Source of the DNA: Samsoniella hepiali
Taxonomy: Eukaryota > Ascomycota > Sordariomycetes > Hypocreales > Cordycipitaceae
Length of the DNA: 64,000 nucleotides
NCBI GenBank assembly: GCA_001455915.2
Contig: LNDK02000066.1
Span: forward strand, 3,472,001-3,536,000
Direction: 5' to 3'
The notes below the pieces were generated by a model. The model was not told where the DNA came from. It ran no database searches and saw only the letters and a list, made by a program, of their open reading frames with translations. Each line of letters begins with the position of its first letter. The stretch's first letter is position 1. This document shows positions 45,273 through 57,222 of this stretch, piece after piece. A program made the translations under genes and the position numbers.

Positions 45273-47939
45273 AAGACGAAGTCGAGGCTGCATTGATTGT
45301 TTCTTGTACATAGGCATTCCACGGGCAAAATCGACTTGACTCCGTTGGGTATATAATTGGCGAAGCAGCTTCAGCTTTTGGGTTTCAAATTCATGCTCGG
45401 GGAAAGACGACGGACTGAGAGGACGATGGTGACTATCTACGTATTAGGTATTAGCATTGGGATTGGGAATGCAATGGAAGAAATTTACAGGAAGGACAGA
45501 CGGCAGTGGCATTATTAGAACTAGAGATGATGGCAACACACAGACTGAGAATGATGATGAAACTGCAATGACAATGTCTTTTTTTCATTTGCTGTACTTG
45601 AGTGGCACGAATGGCCAATGATGTGTTCCTGCACCATTGCGTAGGTGTGTATGCACTATGTAGTAATCGGGAGATGGCGCCACGCCTCGGCACTTGTGAC
45701 GTCGGCAGACGACAAGCTACTGGTAGAGCTGCAAAGTGTCTCGAGGACTGGCACGTGCTCATGTGTTGACGGCAACAGGTGATGAAGGCACATGGCGAGG
45801 GCATCAAGAGGTGCAGGAAAAGAGATTTTACGCGGCATCCGAGAGTATTGCGCCGTTTTGGAAGAATAAATACCAATGTACGGAGCGGAGGATTGAATTT
45901 TGGATGTCTTGGATGCGTCCAACAGTACTCCGTACCGGTACGGGGTTTGGGACGACAGGTATCAGGTAGCGTGTACCTGTGGGCTTGGTGTGCATGGGCG
46001 TTATCTGGCCAACCAGGGGCGCGTAACGGGCCGCATTGTCGGCTGGAATGGTATCGAGCGAAGCAGGGTCGAGGTAGACTGTACAGAGAATAACCTCTGC
46101 GGCCAGGATGGGATAATGGACCTCTAATTACTGGGAAATTCCAGTAATTCCATCTGAACAAGCATGCTACCCCCCCTTTTCAAAAGCCTTGGTAACACAG
46201 CTAAGAGGCTCTAGTAAGAAAGAGGGAGGCGTTAGTTGCATAGAAAGGATTTTCTTTTGTTTCAGAAAATTCTGGACTCGAATCCGGAGCTTGCGGAGAG
46301 AGACTCTTTTTTCCCTTCTTGATGAGTGGCTGCCGAGGAATGAAACGAGGTAGCCTTGGGGCGTGTGTCATGCTATTGTATTCCGAGGATGGGGTATATA
46401 ATAACGTTATTCATTGCGATAACAATAGGTGCCCGGCGGCGGGCTTTCTTTACTGGGTCCGTTGGTCTTGTTTGTTCCGGCCTTGCTTGTCCGGCGCGGG
46501 CACCCAGCAACGGCGACGAAAATAGCGCCCTCGTCGTCGTCGCCCTGGTATTTTTTTATTGATTTTATTTCACGATTGTGTGTGCTTGAAGAGACAAGTG
46601 GCCGGTCTCGTGTCGCGCGCAATCTGATGCACGGAGGTACATGCGATACGGTTTCGTGAATCACGGCCAAGCCAAGCAAGCATATGTCAGACTTGCGTTT
46701 TGCTACCTGTGATTCGCGGGCACTGGCAAGGGAGCTTTTGTCGACCTCGGGCGAACCACCATCACTCGTCCAGCGGCACGCACCGGCTCCGGCGGATAGT
46801 TTCTATCGATAGCCTTGTTCCTCCTGCTGCAAGGGAATGGATGCTGCTTGACCTTTTTATTTCTTAAAATCCCCCCCCTCATCGGACAAGGACATTGTAG
46901 ACCGCCTTCAACCCTGGTTTATCGCTGCCCGAGTGCACAGGTACCTGGCTAGCAAGCTACAGTAAAAAGGGCGCAACGTGGCCCATGTAACACAGCGAGA
47001 GCCCTGGTGGTGGTGGTCTGGATGCCATCGCAGCCCATTTTTTTGCTTTGGCTAGCTTTTTTCTCGCGCTTCCCTTTTTTTGTCAGCTTCATTGTGTCGT
47101 CATCAGCTGCTCAAAAGATGTCGTCGTGTGCGGTGGCGTTTTATGCGGCTCCCCCCGGTTGGGCGCTGCTGGCTGCTGATGTGGCACCTGGCGGCAGCGT
47201 GCAGTACCTAGAAAAAGCAGGTAAAAAACGGGTAAAAACCAGTAAAAGGCGTTCGAGGTTGGCAGCGGTTCATGCGCTGTGGCCCTAGCGGCCCAACCCA
47301 CTGCAGGCGCTGTAAGGTAGTGTTCTTTTTTCAGTTTAGCGCTTGGTGGCCTGGAATGGGCGGGCTTGATCGTGTGCTACGCCGTACAGAGCGCTGGCAG
47401 GTGCTGTGATTCAGTGCAGACCTGGCGCCACAACGCCTCCCAGGCCATGACATGCCCTCCTTGCCTCCATCCCCCTCCATCATTCGCCCGCCGCCCCCCC
47501 CCTCTGTCTTGTTTCCTGGCAATTTTGCTTCTGACCTTGAAAGCTCTCTCCTCCTCCCTCCCACAAGAATCAAAATTCGCCTCCTTCACTATCACCTCTT
47601 GCCACGGCACAATCATACCAATTATCTTCATCCGGTTCGTGCTTTTTCCTCGCCCCTTTTCCATCGCAAAGCTTCAGCTTGTCCTCTCCTGTGACGGAGA
47701 ACGCCCCCTTTGCCCACTGTTAGCCTCCTTTACGGGCCACTTTGGAAGCCGACATTTCAACCGCCCCCCAAGGAAGCTCCCAGCTCTCGCTAACACGCCA
47801 AGGGTCTCTTGCCCCTTTAGCAGCTAGAAAAAAAAAATACAAACAGCCTCCTCGCCCTCTGCGCCAAACATCACCACCCGTCAACACCTTCGTCCCCTAG
47901 CTCACTTCTCCCCCGAAATCGACCAAATATCCAGCAAAA
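45273..47939. other. Long intergenic region upstream of rtn1
   Basis: 2.7 kb between the TBC gene (+) and rtn1 (+). A CT-rich leader (about 47440-47600) precedes the rtn1 start. A 236-codon minus-strand frame (about 45451-46161) is low-quality and lacks features; I do not call it. A T-arm-like sequence near 46274 was checked and rejected as a tRNA. Confidence 0.5.
47440..47600 (+). promoter_or_regulatory. CT-rich promoter/leader tract of rtn1
   Basis: Long pyrimidine-rich sequence (CCTCCATCCCCCTCCATCATT, CTCTCCTCCTCCCTCCC) begins about 500 bases before the rtn1 ATG. CT-rich blocks like this mark transcription start regions of well-expressed filamentous-fungal genes. The start site itself is not mapped. 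Confidence 0.5.
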
Positions 47940-49214
47940 ATGGCTGATATCGCTGATGCGACTCCGGCCGTCAACGGTGCTTCTCCTTTCGAGAAGAACA
48001 GTATGGTGCGTCTACCAGCTTTTTTTTTGCTGCCCTCTTCCCCTCTCGTTGCCTAGAGCTAACACACGAAACAGTTTTTGCATGTGACGCACAGTTGACC
48101 GCGTGGCCAAAATAGCTAACACATGGCCTCTAGATGCCTCTGCCTCTACCAAGCCTGCTGCTAATGGTATGTTTTGCGCTCTTGACAGATTTACTCTTTT
48201 TTCCAGACTTCCGGCAGCTAACATGTTTGCTTTGCGCCGCACCCCTTGTAGGCCGCAAGTCCCTCGACGCTCAGCCCGTGACACACTACCACTCCTTCTT
48301 CGCTGAGCTCCTTTCCTGGAAGAACCCTCGTGAGTTTTTTTTCCTTTGCCAAAACATTGCATACCTCAAGCTTGCAGCCGTCTAACCGCTGACGCTCCTG
48401 GCAGGCAACTCCGCCATCGCCTATGGCTCTATTCTTACTTTCATTCTCGCCACCCGCTATTTCGACATCATTCGCTGGGCCTTTAAGCTCTCATGGATGA
48501 CCCTCGCTGTTACCATCACTGCCGAGGTTGCCGGCAAGCTTGTCCTTAACAATGGCATTACCTCTCAGCTCCGTCCTCGCCGATACTACACCATCCACCG
48601 CGACACCGTTGAGGGTCTCATTGGCGACGTCCACGAGCTTGCCAACTTCTTCGTTATCGAGGGCCAGCGCATTCTTTTTGCCGAAAACATTGGTGTTTCC
48701 GCTGTCGTAAGACTTACACCCTCTTGGTTCCCCTTATCTGCGGCCTCAACTGACAATAACTTAGGCCGGCCTTGCTGCTTTCGTCTCGTACTTCCTCGTC
48801 AAGCTTGTTCCCTACTGGGGTCTTGCCATCCTCGGCACTACTCTGGCCTTCTTCGTTCCCCTCGTTTACGCTGCCAACAAAGAGCTCATTGACGAGCACC
48901 TCAAGACTGCCTCCGATGTCATCAACGCCCAGACTGCTCAGGTCCGCGACGCCGCCCAGAAGCAGGCCGATCAGCTCACTACTCTTGGCAAGCAGTACGC
49001 CGGCGACTACACCGGCAAGGTTCAGGACCTGATCCGCGGTCGCCCTGCCCCTACTGCTGTCTCGGCTGCTCCCGAAAAGACTCCCGCCAAGGCCAAGGCT
49101 CCCGAGTTCCCTGTCGCTCCTACCGAGGAGCCCGTCGCTGCTGCCAAGGAGGCCGCCACCGAAGTTCCCGAGATCCCTGCCGTTCCCGAGCAGGAGCCTC
49201 TGATTGCCGCCTAA
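47940..49214 (+). CDS. rtn1: Reticulon-like protein Rtn1
   Basis: Shapes tubular endoplasmic reticulum by inserting two hydrophobic hairpins into the membrane. Five exons were assembled: 47940-48000, 48134-48166 (33 nt), 48252-48329, 48405-48706 and 48765-49214, giving 307 residues. Phases agree with GTATGG, GTATGT, GTGAGT and GTAAGA donors. The conserved reticulon block runs from HSFFAELLSWKNP through NSAIAYGSILTFILATRYFD (first hairpin) to GLAAFVSYFLVKLVPYWGLA (second hairpin). The tail is acidic/alanine-rich and ends EQEPLIAA. The first donor is the least certain: using GTGCGT six bases later would break the phase to the 33-nt exon. Abundant introns and strong codon bias suggest high expression. 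Confidence 0.88.
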
Positions 49215-49983
49215 ACGCGAAATTCACAATGATGTCCACGTGCACATGATCTACGAGCGAGACTGGGTCTTTGCGTGGCGGAGAATACCGCCACAAGCGT
49301 ATTCAGTCAGATTTCGTCCTACGACAATATGGGTTTAATGACGATTTGGGCTTCGGTGTGGAAGTGTTTTGCGACGAATTTCATCTCTCTTTTTGGTTTC
49401 TGCACGCATTTCTCGGCTCGAGGTCAGCCGGGACTGCCTTCAAAGCATGGCGTCTTGCTGGAAAGCATCATTCAGAGTGTTTTCCATGGAATTGTTATAC
49501 TCGTGTAGGAAAAGAAAACGAACAAGGAGACAGACGGCTGGGGAAATGCGGTGCAACATGACGATTTCTTTGTTAATGGTGGTGGTAACGAGCATGTTTT
49601 CTTCATATCCTGCGGGCTCATGCTGCATTGCTCTAATGGGACTTGAGCCTTCAAAGTCGATTGGTGTTCTAAGACTGCACAGCGCGTGTACATGTGTGTT
49701 TGTGTTTGTTTGTGTATTTTGGCAACGGGCCCTGGTCAGTAGCTTTTACCTACCAATTACTCTGTTGATTTACTTGTTTTCTTTTTGCACCTGTGATGGA
49801 TGATGTCGTGTAAGGTAATTTTTTCCCATTGCTCCGCGGTAATGCGTGTTATAATGTGCAACTATATACTCTCCAACAGAACAAGACATTTTTTCGAACC
49901 CAATGCAAGAAACAATGACAAGACAAGATACGCAAAGACTACATGTAAAAACTCCATCCCAGCCCGCCAGCAACATGCTTGCT
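49215..49983. other. Convergent 3' intergenic region
   Basis: Between the stops of rtn1 (+) and bms1 (-). It is T-rich near 49700-49790 (TGTTTGTGTTTGTTTG and CTTGTTTTCTTTTTGC). No gene is supported. Confidence 0.5.
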
Positions 49984-52900
49984 CTACTTTTTGCCGCGCT
50001 TGCCTCCTCGTGCACCACCACCGCCGCCCTCGTCGGCCGCGGCTCTCTTGCGGCCGTTTTTGCGCCAAAAGTCCTTTGACTCGCGCTTCTCCCTCGCCTC
50101 CTTCTTGGCCGCATTGTCGGCCATTTTCTTCTTGAACACGGTGCGGGTCTCGTCCTTTTTCGCGCGGCGCTTGGCGGCGGCGTCGTTGCGGACGGTGAGG
50201 AGCTGCTGCATGAGCGCGCGGGCCTTCTTCTCCTCGCTGCCGGCGGCGCCGGCCGTGGCGACGACGGCGCGCTTCTGCATGTACGTCTGCTTCTTCTGCG
50301 GCCTGGTCTGGGTGATTTGGGAGCGAAAGGGGAGCTCGGCGGCGAGGGCGCGCGGCACCTTGAGGGCGTTGAAGTGGCGGTCCTGGCGCTCAATCTTGCG
50401 GTACTGGCTGTTCTTTTGCTGCGGCGCCGCGAGGCCCTGGTCGGCGCGGACCTGGCCCGTCAGGCGCATGGGCTGCCAGCCGATGAGGTTGGTGACGGGG
50501 TTGCAGAAGCGGTGCGGCTTGATGGGGTACCAGGCGCGGAGGAAGACAATGTCGCTGACGAGGATCTTGTCCTCAAAGGTGGCGCGGAAGTGGCCCTCGG
50601 GCTTGGACAGGGCGCGCTTGATCTGGCCGCGGACGCCCGAGACGGTCTTGATGGCGGCGCCCTCAAACTTTGCGATTTCGAGCGACGTGCTAAACATGTC
50701 CTTGATAAAGGCCGTGTTCTTGAAGATTTTGTACGGCGTGCCCGTGAGCTTGAGCTTCTTGACAATCTCGGTCGACTCGTCGACCGAGAGCACGGTGCCG
50801 GTGGCGGCGATGCGGAAGCCCGGCGCGCCGCCGGCCATCGAGTTGAAGGCGACGAAGCCGCTGTTGGGCGCAATCAGCGGCGCGTAGATGGTGCCGAAGC
50901 AGTGCATGTGCTCGGGCGTGTATTTCAGCATGCGGTTGCGCGTGCGCGAGTCCGAGATGGAGTAGATGGGCATCGACTGGAAGCGGCGCCAGCCGAGCGA
51001 GAAGATGAGCGGGTCGTTGGTCTTGAGGATCTTGCGGTGCCAGCGGTGGCGCTTGATGCGCACCTGCACGAAGCCCCAGCGGTCCTCGGTCGCCGTGAGC
51101 CCGCCGACAATGATGGGCAGCCGCGCGTCGAAGCGCGACACAAACTCGGCCGGCACGTGCTCGAGCACCAGCTTGGCGTACTGGCCCGCGCGGTAGCCCT
51201 CGACCGCCGACCGCTGCCGCTCGTCGAGCTCCCCGTACTCCTCCTTGTTGATGTCGAGCTGCTTCTGGATCATGGCCTTTTGCGCGTCGTACCAGTCGTC
51301 CTCGCCAAACTCCTGCACGTCGCCGCCCTCGCGCCGCGCGTTGGCCTTGTCGTTGAGGAAGCCGTCGCGATCCTCTTCTTCGAACCGTTGTCGCAGCTCT
51401 TCTTTGCGGCGCGCATTCTTTTCGCGCTCGTCCTCGATGGCCTCGGCCGTGGGCTGCTCGACAGTCTTGGTCTTGCCTTCGCCTTCCGCAGCTTCGAGAT
51501 CCTCAAACTCGCCGTCGCCTTCGCTGTCCTCCCCGCCGTCCGAGGCGCCGTTCCAGCTCTCGCCGTCTTCATCATCGCCGCCGCTGCGGCTCTTGTCGGC
51601 CGCGGTGAATTTCCGGCGCAGCGCCTCCATCTGCTCTTCTTCTGCCCACTTGATCGCCAAGTCTTGGTAGTCGTAATCAGGGACATAGCGGTCTTCTACG
51701 AGATCGTCTGCTTCTTGCGACGTCTTCTTGAAAAAGTCGTCATCGTCTTCATCCTCAATGTTCTCCTCCTTTTCGTCCTCCTCATCGCCTCTCCATCTTT
51801 TCAGGGCTTCGTCGGGTGTCATAGATGTATCGTACATGAGTCGTGCGAGATCGCCGGTGTGGTAAGAGCGCTTGCGGCCGTGCATCTTGAAAGCCTTGCC
51901 ATTCAAATCCTCCTTCCACCGTAGGGCAGCAGCCTCTTCGTCTGAATCGTAATCTTCCTCTTCTTCCCCATCAAGCTCCGACATGGAGCCCAACTCAGAG
52001 TCGCTGTCGGCAAACGCAACATCGTCCTCGCCATTTTCCTTATCTGCGTCCTTGCGGAACATACGACCCAGCTTGCCCTCGTCGAACTCGGCCTCGGAAC
52101 CTTCGTCATCACTGCCGCTAACGAACCCTTCATCGTTCATGTCCTCGTCTTCATCGCCTTCGCGCTCAGCTACTCTCGCTTTACGCTGAGTTTTGCGACC
52201 AGTGTTTTCTTCCTCTTGCGGAACATCCTTGATGGTCTCTCCGCCTTGGAAGAGCTGCAGACCCTCATCTGTGTGGCCGAGCAGTCTACGCTCGCCTTGA
52301 AGGCCGATAATCATTTCTTCACCTTCACCACGCTCTCCATCATCCTCAGCGTCCTTGTCAAAGGTGAACCCCTTTTCTTTGGTGATCCAAATGGCGTCAC
52401 CGTCAATCTTCAAGCCACTGCGGTCCGACATGGGAGCGTGTAGTCTCTTTTCCTTTTCGTCTAGTCGTCTCCGGCCTGTCTTGCCTGTGATTTTGGCCAA
52501 GGCTTGCTCCATGGCAGGTGTAGGGCAGGGATCTGGCTGCGATTCCATGCTGGCAACTGTGAAGTCGCCAAGACCCGGGATATGTACTCGCTGATCCTGA
52601 GCTGCAAAATTTGTGCCTCGGAGGTAACCGGATAGAACAATCGATCGGTCGCATTTCGGGTCGGCTTCAATCTTGGTAGGATGGGTGATGTCGCGGAAAC
52701 TGTCGATTATAGTATATGGATGTGCGTTACGCCACACCAGGGGGCGCGGATTCTTCATTACCGACAGGAATCGAGAAAGATTGTGGATTTCGCGGTCAGG
52801 ATAACGGCCGTTCATGACACCAGACAAGTAGAAAAGGTGGGCTCCTTGGTAGAGTTCTGTCCAAAGTCTCTTCTTGAGCCTCTTCTTTGCATCTTTGAGA

Positions 52901-53493
52901 GCTTGTGGCTTTTTGAATAGATCCAAATGTGTCAGAACACCAAAGACGTTGCCTGGCATACCAGTGGCGGCGAGAATATTCAGGAATTCCATCGTCTCCA
53001 TTTCGAAGCCGTAGTTGCCATCGATAAGCAGCAGAACAATGTCCGCCACCTTGGCAATATCGACCATTGCCTCGAGTTCATTAGGACACTCAACAAAGGT
53101 AAGGCGCTGCTTTTTCGAAGTAATGACGGTAATCGGGCCCTGGGGGTCGGTGATGGTTTCTTTGGCATATCGGCGGATCAGAGACTTGAGCAGGGTCGTC
53201 TTTCCTACGCCGGGAGGGCCGACGAGGGCCACAAGGCGAGGAGGTGCTTCATCGGGAAGTCTGTCAACCAGGGGAACGTGGAACCGTCTTTCTTTGATCT
53301 AATTTAGAAGAAAACGTTAGCATGTTATGCGTCACGAGCGCAAGGCGGTTTTGCGACGTACATCTGAGGAACGAGCAGCCGTTCGCTGGAGCTTTCCGGG
53401 ACGCGCAAAGGCAAAAGCCTTGGGATTGCGCTCCGCGGTGCTCTGCTGCTTCTTCTCCTTGGATTTGCGGTGCGGCTTGTGCAGCTGCTCCAT
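49984..53493 (-). CDS. bms1: Ribosome biogenesis GTPase Bms1
   Basis: Essential GTPase that works with Rcl1 in the small-subunit processome for 18S rRNA maturation in the nucleolus. Exon 1 (53493-53362, 44 codons) and exon 2 (53298-49984), joined across a 63-nt phase-0 intron (GTACGT...ATTAG), give 1148 residues. The N-terminus MEQLHKPHRKSKEKKQ is the family start. The P-loop GPPGVGKT lies at residues 71-78, with VECPNE (switch region) and later FGVLTHLD. A long acidic centre (about 450-720, rich in DE runs such as EDEDDDDFFKK) precedes the conserved C-terminal domain with GLTATEDRWGFVQVRIKRHRW and FLRAWYPIKPHRFCNPVTNL. The extreme C-terminus is basic and glycine-rich (GGGGGARGGKRGKK). The start is chosen from exon 1. 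Confidence 0.96.
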
Positions 53494-53950
53494 GATTGCG
53501 GCGTTCTATCGTCGTCTGGAGTAGGAAAAATGAATTGGCTGGCGGCTCTACCATAAAAATTTCTGGATGGTGGCTTATCGATAAGAAATTCCCGCGCCCC
53601 GCTAAAGTCACTGCCAGACTGACTTACACTGGGTCTACCACTTACACGCAAGGCCAATTTTGACGTAGTTGCGAGTACAGTAACTGCTATAAATTGAAAT
53701 CCATGAAAAATTGAAACGAAATTGAGACTAACATAGTGTCTGAAATACATGCTGATTTCGCTCGCCTGTTGGAGTTGGCGCTCATGGCGGCGGACCCAGT
53801 TAATGTACTAACGTTAACAGCAGACAGGCCGCAGTTGCGCTGTAAGCCAACTGAAACGTCATTTGTGATATGCCCCAAAACTTCTCATCAAGACTATTTT
53901 GCCTTAGTTTCTCTCTCAAAGGGTGTCTTTCGCTTAGACGTGACACTTTT
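53494..53950. other. Intergenic region
   Basis: Between the start of bms1 (-) and the stop of the methionyl-tRNA synthetase (-). Small open frames on both strands are short and overlap the flanking genes. Nothing else seen. Confidence 0.5.
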
Positions 53951-55787
53951 TTACTTCCCGGGCGGAACAGCCCTGTCCTTGACCTCCGCTGCCTCGCTGC
54001 TACCAAACATCTTGCGCCATTCGTCAGCCTTTTCGGGCGCGATACGTCTAAAGAGGTACTCGGATTTCCCAATCTGGTGTCCGAATTTTATGTAGTCCGC
54101 AGTCCACCTATGAGGAATTGAAAGGGGATCCAAGAGCAGCTGTGCGTTTATGGATGCGGCGGTGTCAGGCAAAAACGGCTCAGCCAGCGAGGCCAAAAGA
54201 TGCACCAAGTGAACTGCGATTCCAACCACGGCCGCGCATTTTGATGGCTCCTGCTCAGCCAGCGCATTGTTTAGCTTGTATGCCTGGAGGAATGCATTTC
54301 CTTGCTGCGAAATCTGAAGTACTGTAGACAACGCAGATCGAATCCTCACTGAATCAAGGTCTTCAATATATTGCGCGAGAAGTTTGTTGACATCCTCTTT
54401 GAAGGATTGGAAGGAGTCTTCTTGAAAAGTGGTCCAATCTGGTACGATGCCGCCATAATGTCGAGAGTTGACAAATTTCGTGACACGATTCACGAAATTT
54501 CCGAAATTATTGAGCAACAGGCTATTGTTGGACGTGATGAAAGCCTCCCAAGTAAACTCGCTGTCGCTAGTTTCCGGTCGGTGAGAGAGTAGAAAATACC
54601 GCCAGACATCAGCGGGAACGCCAGTCTTTCGCGCAGAGTCGCCAAAAACTCCAATACCGCGTGATTTCGAAAACTTGCCGCCCTCATACGTCAAATACTC
54701 TGTCGTAGAGAGAAAGTTGAATTTAGTCCAAGTGTCTTTTGTACCCAACTGAGAGCTTGGGAAAATGACGGAATGAAAGACAACGTTGTCTTTGCCGATA
54801 AATTGGTAGAGATCGACATCATCGGGATTCCGCCACCATCTCTCCCATTCGCTTGTGTATGCGGCTGTGATGGACACGTATCCAATGCAAGCATCGAACC
54901 ATGAGTAAATGACCTTGTCTTCATAGCCCGGAAGTGGAACAGCAGTGCCCCATTTGATATCTCTCGTAATGCTCCGAGGCTGCAGCCCTTCCTTTAGCCA
55001 AGACGAGGTAATGACTTTGCTGTTGTTTGTCCACGCGCCCGTCGCCGTTGAGTCTTTGAAGAAGGCTGTGACATCGGGCTGCAACTTGTCCAGTTCTAGA
55101 AAAATGTGGTTGGTATCTTTAGTCACTGGTCTCGATCCGTCAACCTTGCACCGTGGATTCTTTAGCTGCAATGAGTCTAACAGCCGACCGCAGAGATCGC
55201 ATTGGTCGCCTCGGGCATCAACATAGCCACACAAAGGACACTCGCCTTCAACAAAACGATCTGCAAGAAATGAAGAATGTTTTTTGCAGTAGAGTTGGGT
55301 TGTCAGGCGCTCCTTCAAAAAGCCATTTTGATGTAGCTTGAGAAAGATATCCTGTGTAATGTCGGTCTGTAACGAAGTCGTAGTACGTCCAAAGATGTCG
55401 AAGCTAATGTTGAACCACTTGTATATTTCGGAGTGGATAGCGTGATATTTGTCGCAAAGCTCCTGAGGAGTACAATTTTCAGAGAGTGCTTTGGTTTCAG
55501 TAGTAGTGCCGTATTCGTCGGTACCTTGGCAGAAAGTGAGAGCAGTTAGCTTTCGCTCCGGGACTGTCACTGGGATTGCTGATATCCGACTGCGTACCTC
55601 CAATGTAGAGTGTGTTTATCCCTCGGCTTCGACAGTACCTTGCAAATACGTCTCCAGATAGCACAGAGCCAATGATGTTGCCAAGATGAGGGACATTGTT
55701 CACAAATGGAAGAGCGCTGGTGATGAGGACGTTGCGCTTGCCAGGCTCTGGAAGCACTGTCTCACGACTCGGCGCAGAGTAAGCCAT
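53951..55787 (-). CDS. mes1: Methionyl-tRNA synthetase, cytosolic
   Basis: Charges tRNA-Met in the cytosol (class I aminoacyl-tRNA synthetase). Exons 55787-55598 and 55524-53951, with a 73-nt phase-1 intron (GTACGC...CCAAG), give 587 residues. The HIGH-type motif is PHLGN (33-37); the zinc-knuckle region has CPLCGYVDARGDQCDLCG; the KMSKS-type motif is KFSKS (about 347-351). The anticodon-binding helical domain follows and ends shortly after KSEYLFRRIAPEKADEWRKMF. There is no N-terminal GST-like domain, as in many filamentous fungi, in contrast to budding yeast. An in-frame ATG at 55850 would add 21 residues; ATG 55787 (MAYSAPSRE) is preferred. Zn-binding and catalytic motifs are complete. Confidence 0.94.
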
Positions 55788-56256
55788 ATCGAATAAAGTG
55801 AGTGGATTGTGGAAAAAGTCAGGTGGAAAAGAACAGCGCAATTTTCTCATGTATAAAAAGTCGACAATGAGTCATAAGAGTTTGCTGCCTCGTTCCGTCT
55901 CAGTCACCGCTGCATTGAGCTGTGGCTTTTCTTTGTACAACCACCCAAGTACGGTGAGTCGGTGGCCCGATCTCGGCCACGGCAGTGTCAACCATGGTCT
56001 TGTCAGTGCTCGTAAGTGCAACACATGAATCTTCAAACTGTAACTGGTATGCTGATAAGCGAATATAATTAGATCTTTATCGCCCGAGGTTTGTGACGCT
56101 ACCCGTTCATCTGACATGGTCGCTGTCTCTTTGACAATGCGAGCGGAGCACGTTCCTGAACTTGGATTAATACACAGCATCTCACGAAAAGAAATGGGGT
56201 CGCAGATAAGGAGACGCATTCATCCGATTTGCGAATGTTTTACGTCCGGAACAGAC
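55788..56256. other. Intergenic region
   Basis: Between the MetRS start (-) and the PhyH gene stop (-). No domain or RNA feature is evident; T/AT-rich in places. Confidence 0.5.
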
Positions 56257-57222
56257 TTAGAAACCAAGCACTGAGGACAGCTCGCCCTTTGGATGCAACC
56301 ACACACCTGGACCCACGATTGGCGTCATATTTCGAAACCCCAGAAATTTTTTGACTCTCTCCGGCTGATTCTCAATGAGCTTGCGATCCACTGTCATAGC
56401 ATGCGCCTCTTCTGGCGTCAGTGACGCGCTTATCACCATGCAGCTGAGAATCCGTCTGTTGTCCGCCTCCGTCTTGTTCTCGCCACCACGATGGACGATC
56501 CGACCACCCAGAAGCAAGCAGTCCCCCGCTTTCAGCTCAATCTGTTCAACATCTTTCTCGGGATACTGCCACATGTTCGCATAGTCTGTGACGGTCAGGT
56601 ACTCGACGTCCTGGCTGCCGCGGACTACCCCCGTCGCGCCATTCTCGCAGGTCGTGTCCGTCGTGGCGATGAGGAAATTGAGGTAGTACTCTACATATTT
56701 GTCTCGCGGCATGCTCCAAAACGGCCACCACCCGCCGCCATCGGCGTGCAGCGGCTGTGCTTTGCTGCCCGGCCCGAGCTCAATCATCTGCGCGGTGGAC
56801 AGCCAGTAGTCGCCCGTCTGCGGCGTGAGCACTTGGCCGCAGATGGCGTGTAGCGCGTCGTGGTTGAGCAGCTCATCCCGCCACGTCGCACTATGCGTGA
56901 TGAGGTCGCCGAGGCGCTTCGTGTTGGCGCCGTATAGGACGCTGCGGGTTTCGCTGTCCAAGGGAATGGCGCTGGTGGCTGCGACGGCGGCGTTGCCAGG
57001 CGGCGTAGCGGCGAGAGCGACGTCAAGTTCCGCGTTGAGCTGCGCGGTTTGTTTCGGGGAGATGAACGACTGCAGGACTACACAGCCATCTGATCGAAGA
57101 GCACTGGCAACTTCGGAAGCGGATGTGTTCGGCTTGAAGCGATGGAAGTAAGCACGACGTGATGAGCCTATACACGAGGCTCTAGCACACGGTCGCAGTT
57201 TTGTCGCGCCTCTAGTAAGCAT
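56257..57222 (-). CDS. PhyH-type Fe(II)/2-oxoglutarate dioxygenase
   Basis: Predicted non-haem iron, 2-oxoglutarate-dependent oxygenase of the phytanoyl-CoA dioxygenase fold, a group with both catabolic and secondary-metabolic members. A single exon gives 321 residues. Iron ligands are H159 and D161 (QPLHADGGGWW) and H244 (GGRIVHRGGENK). R256/R257 in the following segment would bind 2-oxoglutarate. The first 25 residues are basic and poor in acidic residues (MLTRGATKLRPCARASCIGS), which resembles a mitochondrial presequence. The start ATG at 57222 is the only methionine that gives this leader; upstream in-frame triplets are not ATG. It follows the FAD-oxidoreductase gene on the same strand, 778 bp away. 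The substrate cannot be told from sequence. Confidence 0.87.
   Translation of the reverse strand: MLTRGATKLRPCARASCIGSSRRAYFHRFKPNTSASEVASALRSDGCVVLQSFISPKQTAQLNAELDVALAATPPGNAAVAATSAIPLDSETRSVLYGANTKRLGDLITHSATWRDELLNHDALHAICGQVLTPQTGDYWLSTAQMIELGPGSKAQPLHADGGGWWPFWSMPRDKYVEYYLNFLIATTDTTCENGATGVVRGSQDVEYLTVTDYANMWQYPEKDVEQIELKAGDCLLLGGRIVHRGGENKTEADNRRILSCMVISASLTPEEAHAMTVDRKLIENQPERVKKFLGFRNMTPIVGPGVWLHPKGELSSVLGF

Noticed and set aside
45451..46161. 236-codon minus-strand frame
   Set aside because: Composition is not protein-like (many Cys, His, Arg), with no domain and no start context; lies in an intergenic region.
46220..46320. Possible tRNA T-arm (CTGGACTCGAATCCGG) near 46274
   Set aside because: The loop length is wrong by one base or more, and no matching acceptor, D or anticodon arm lies at the right distance on either strand.
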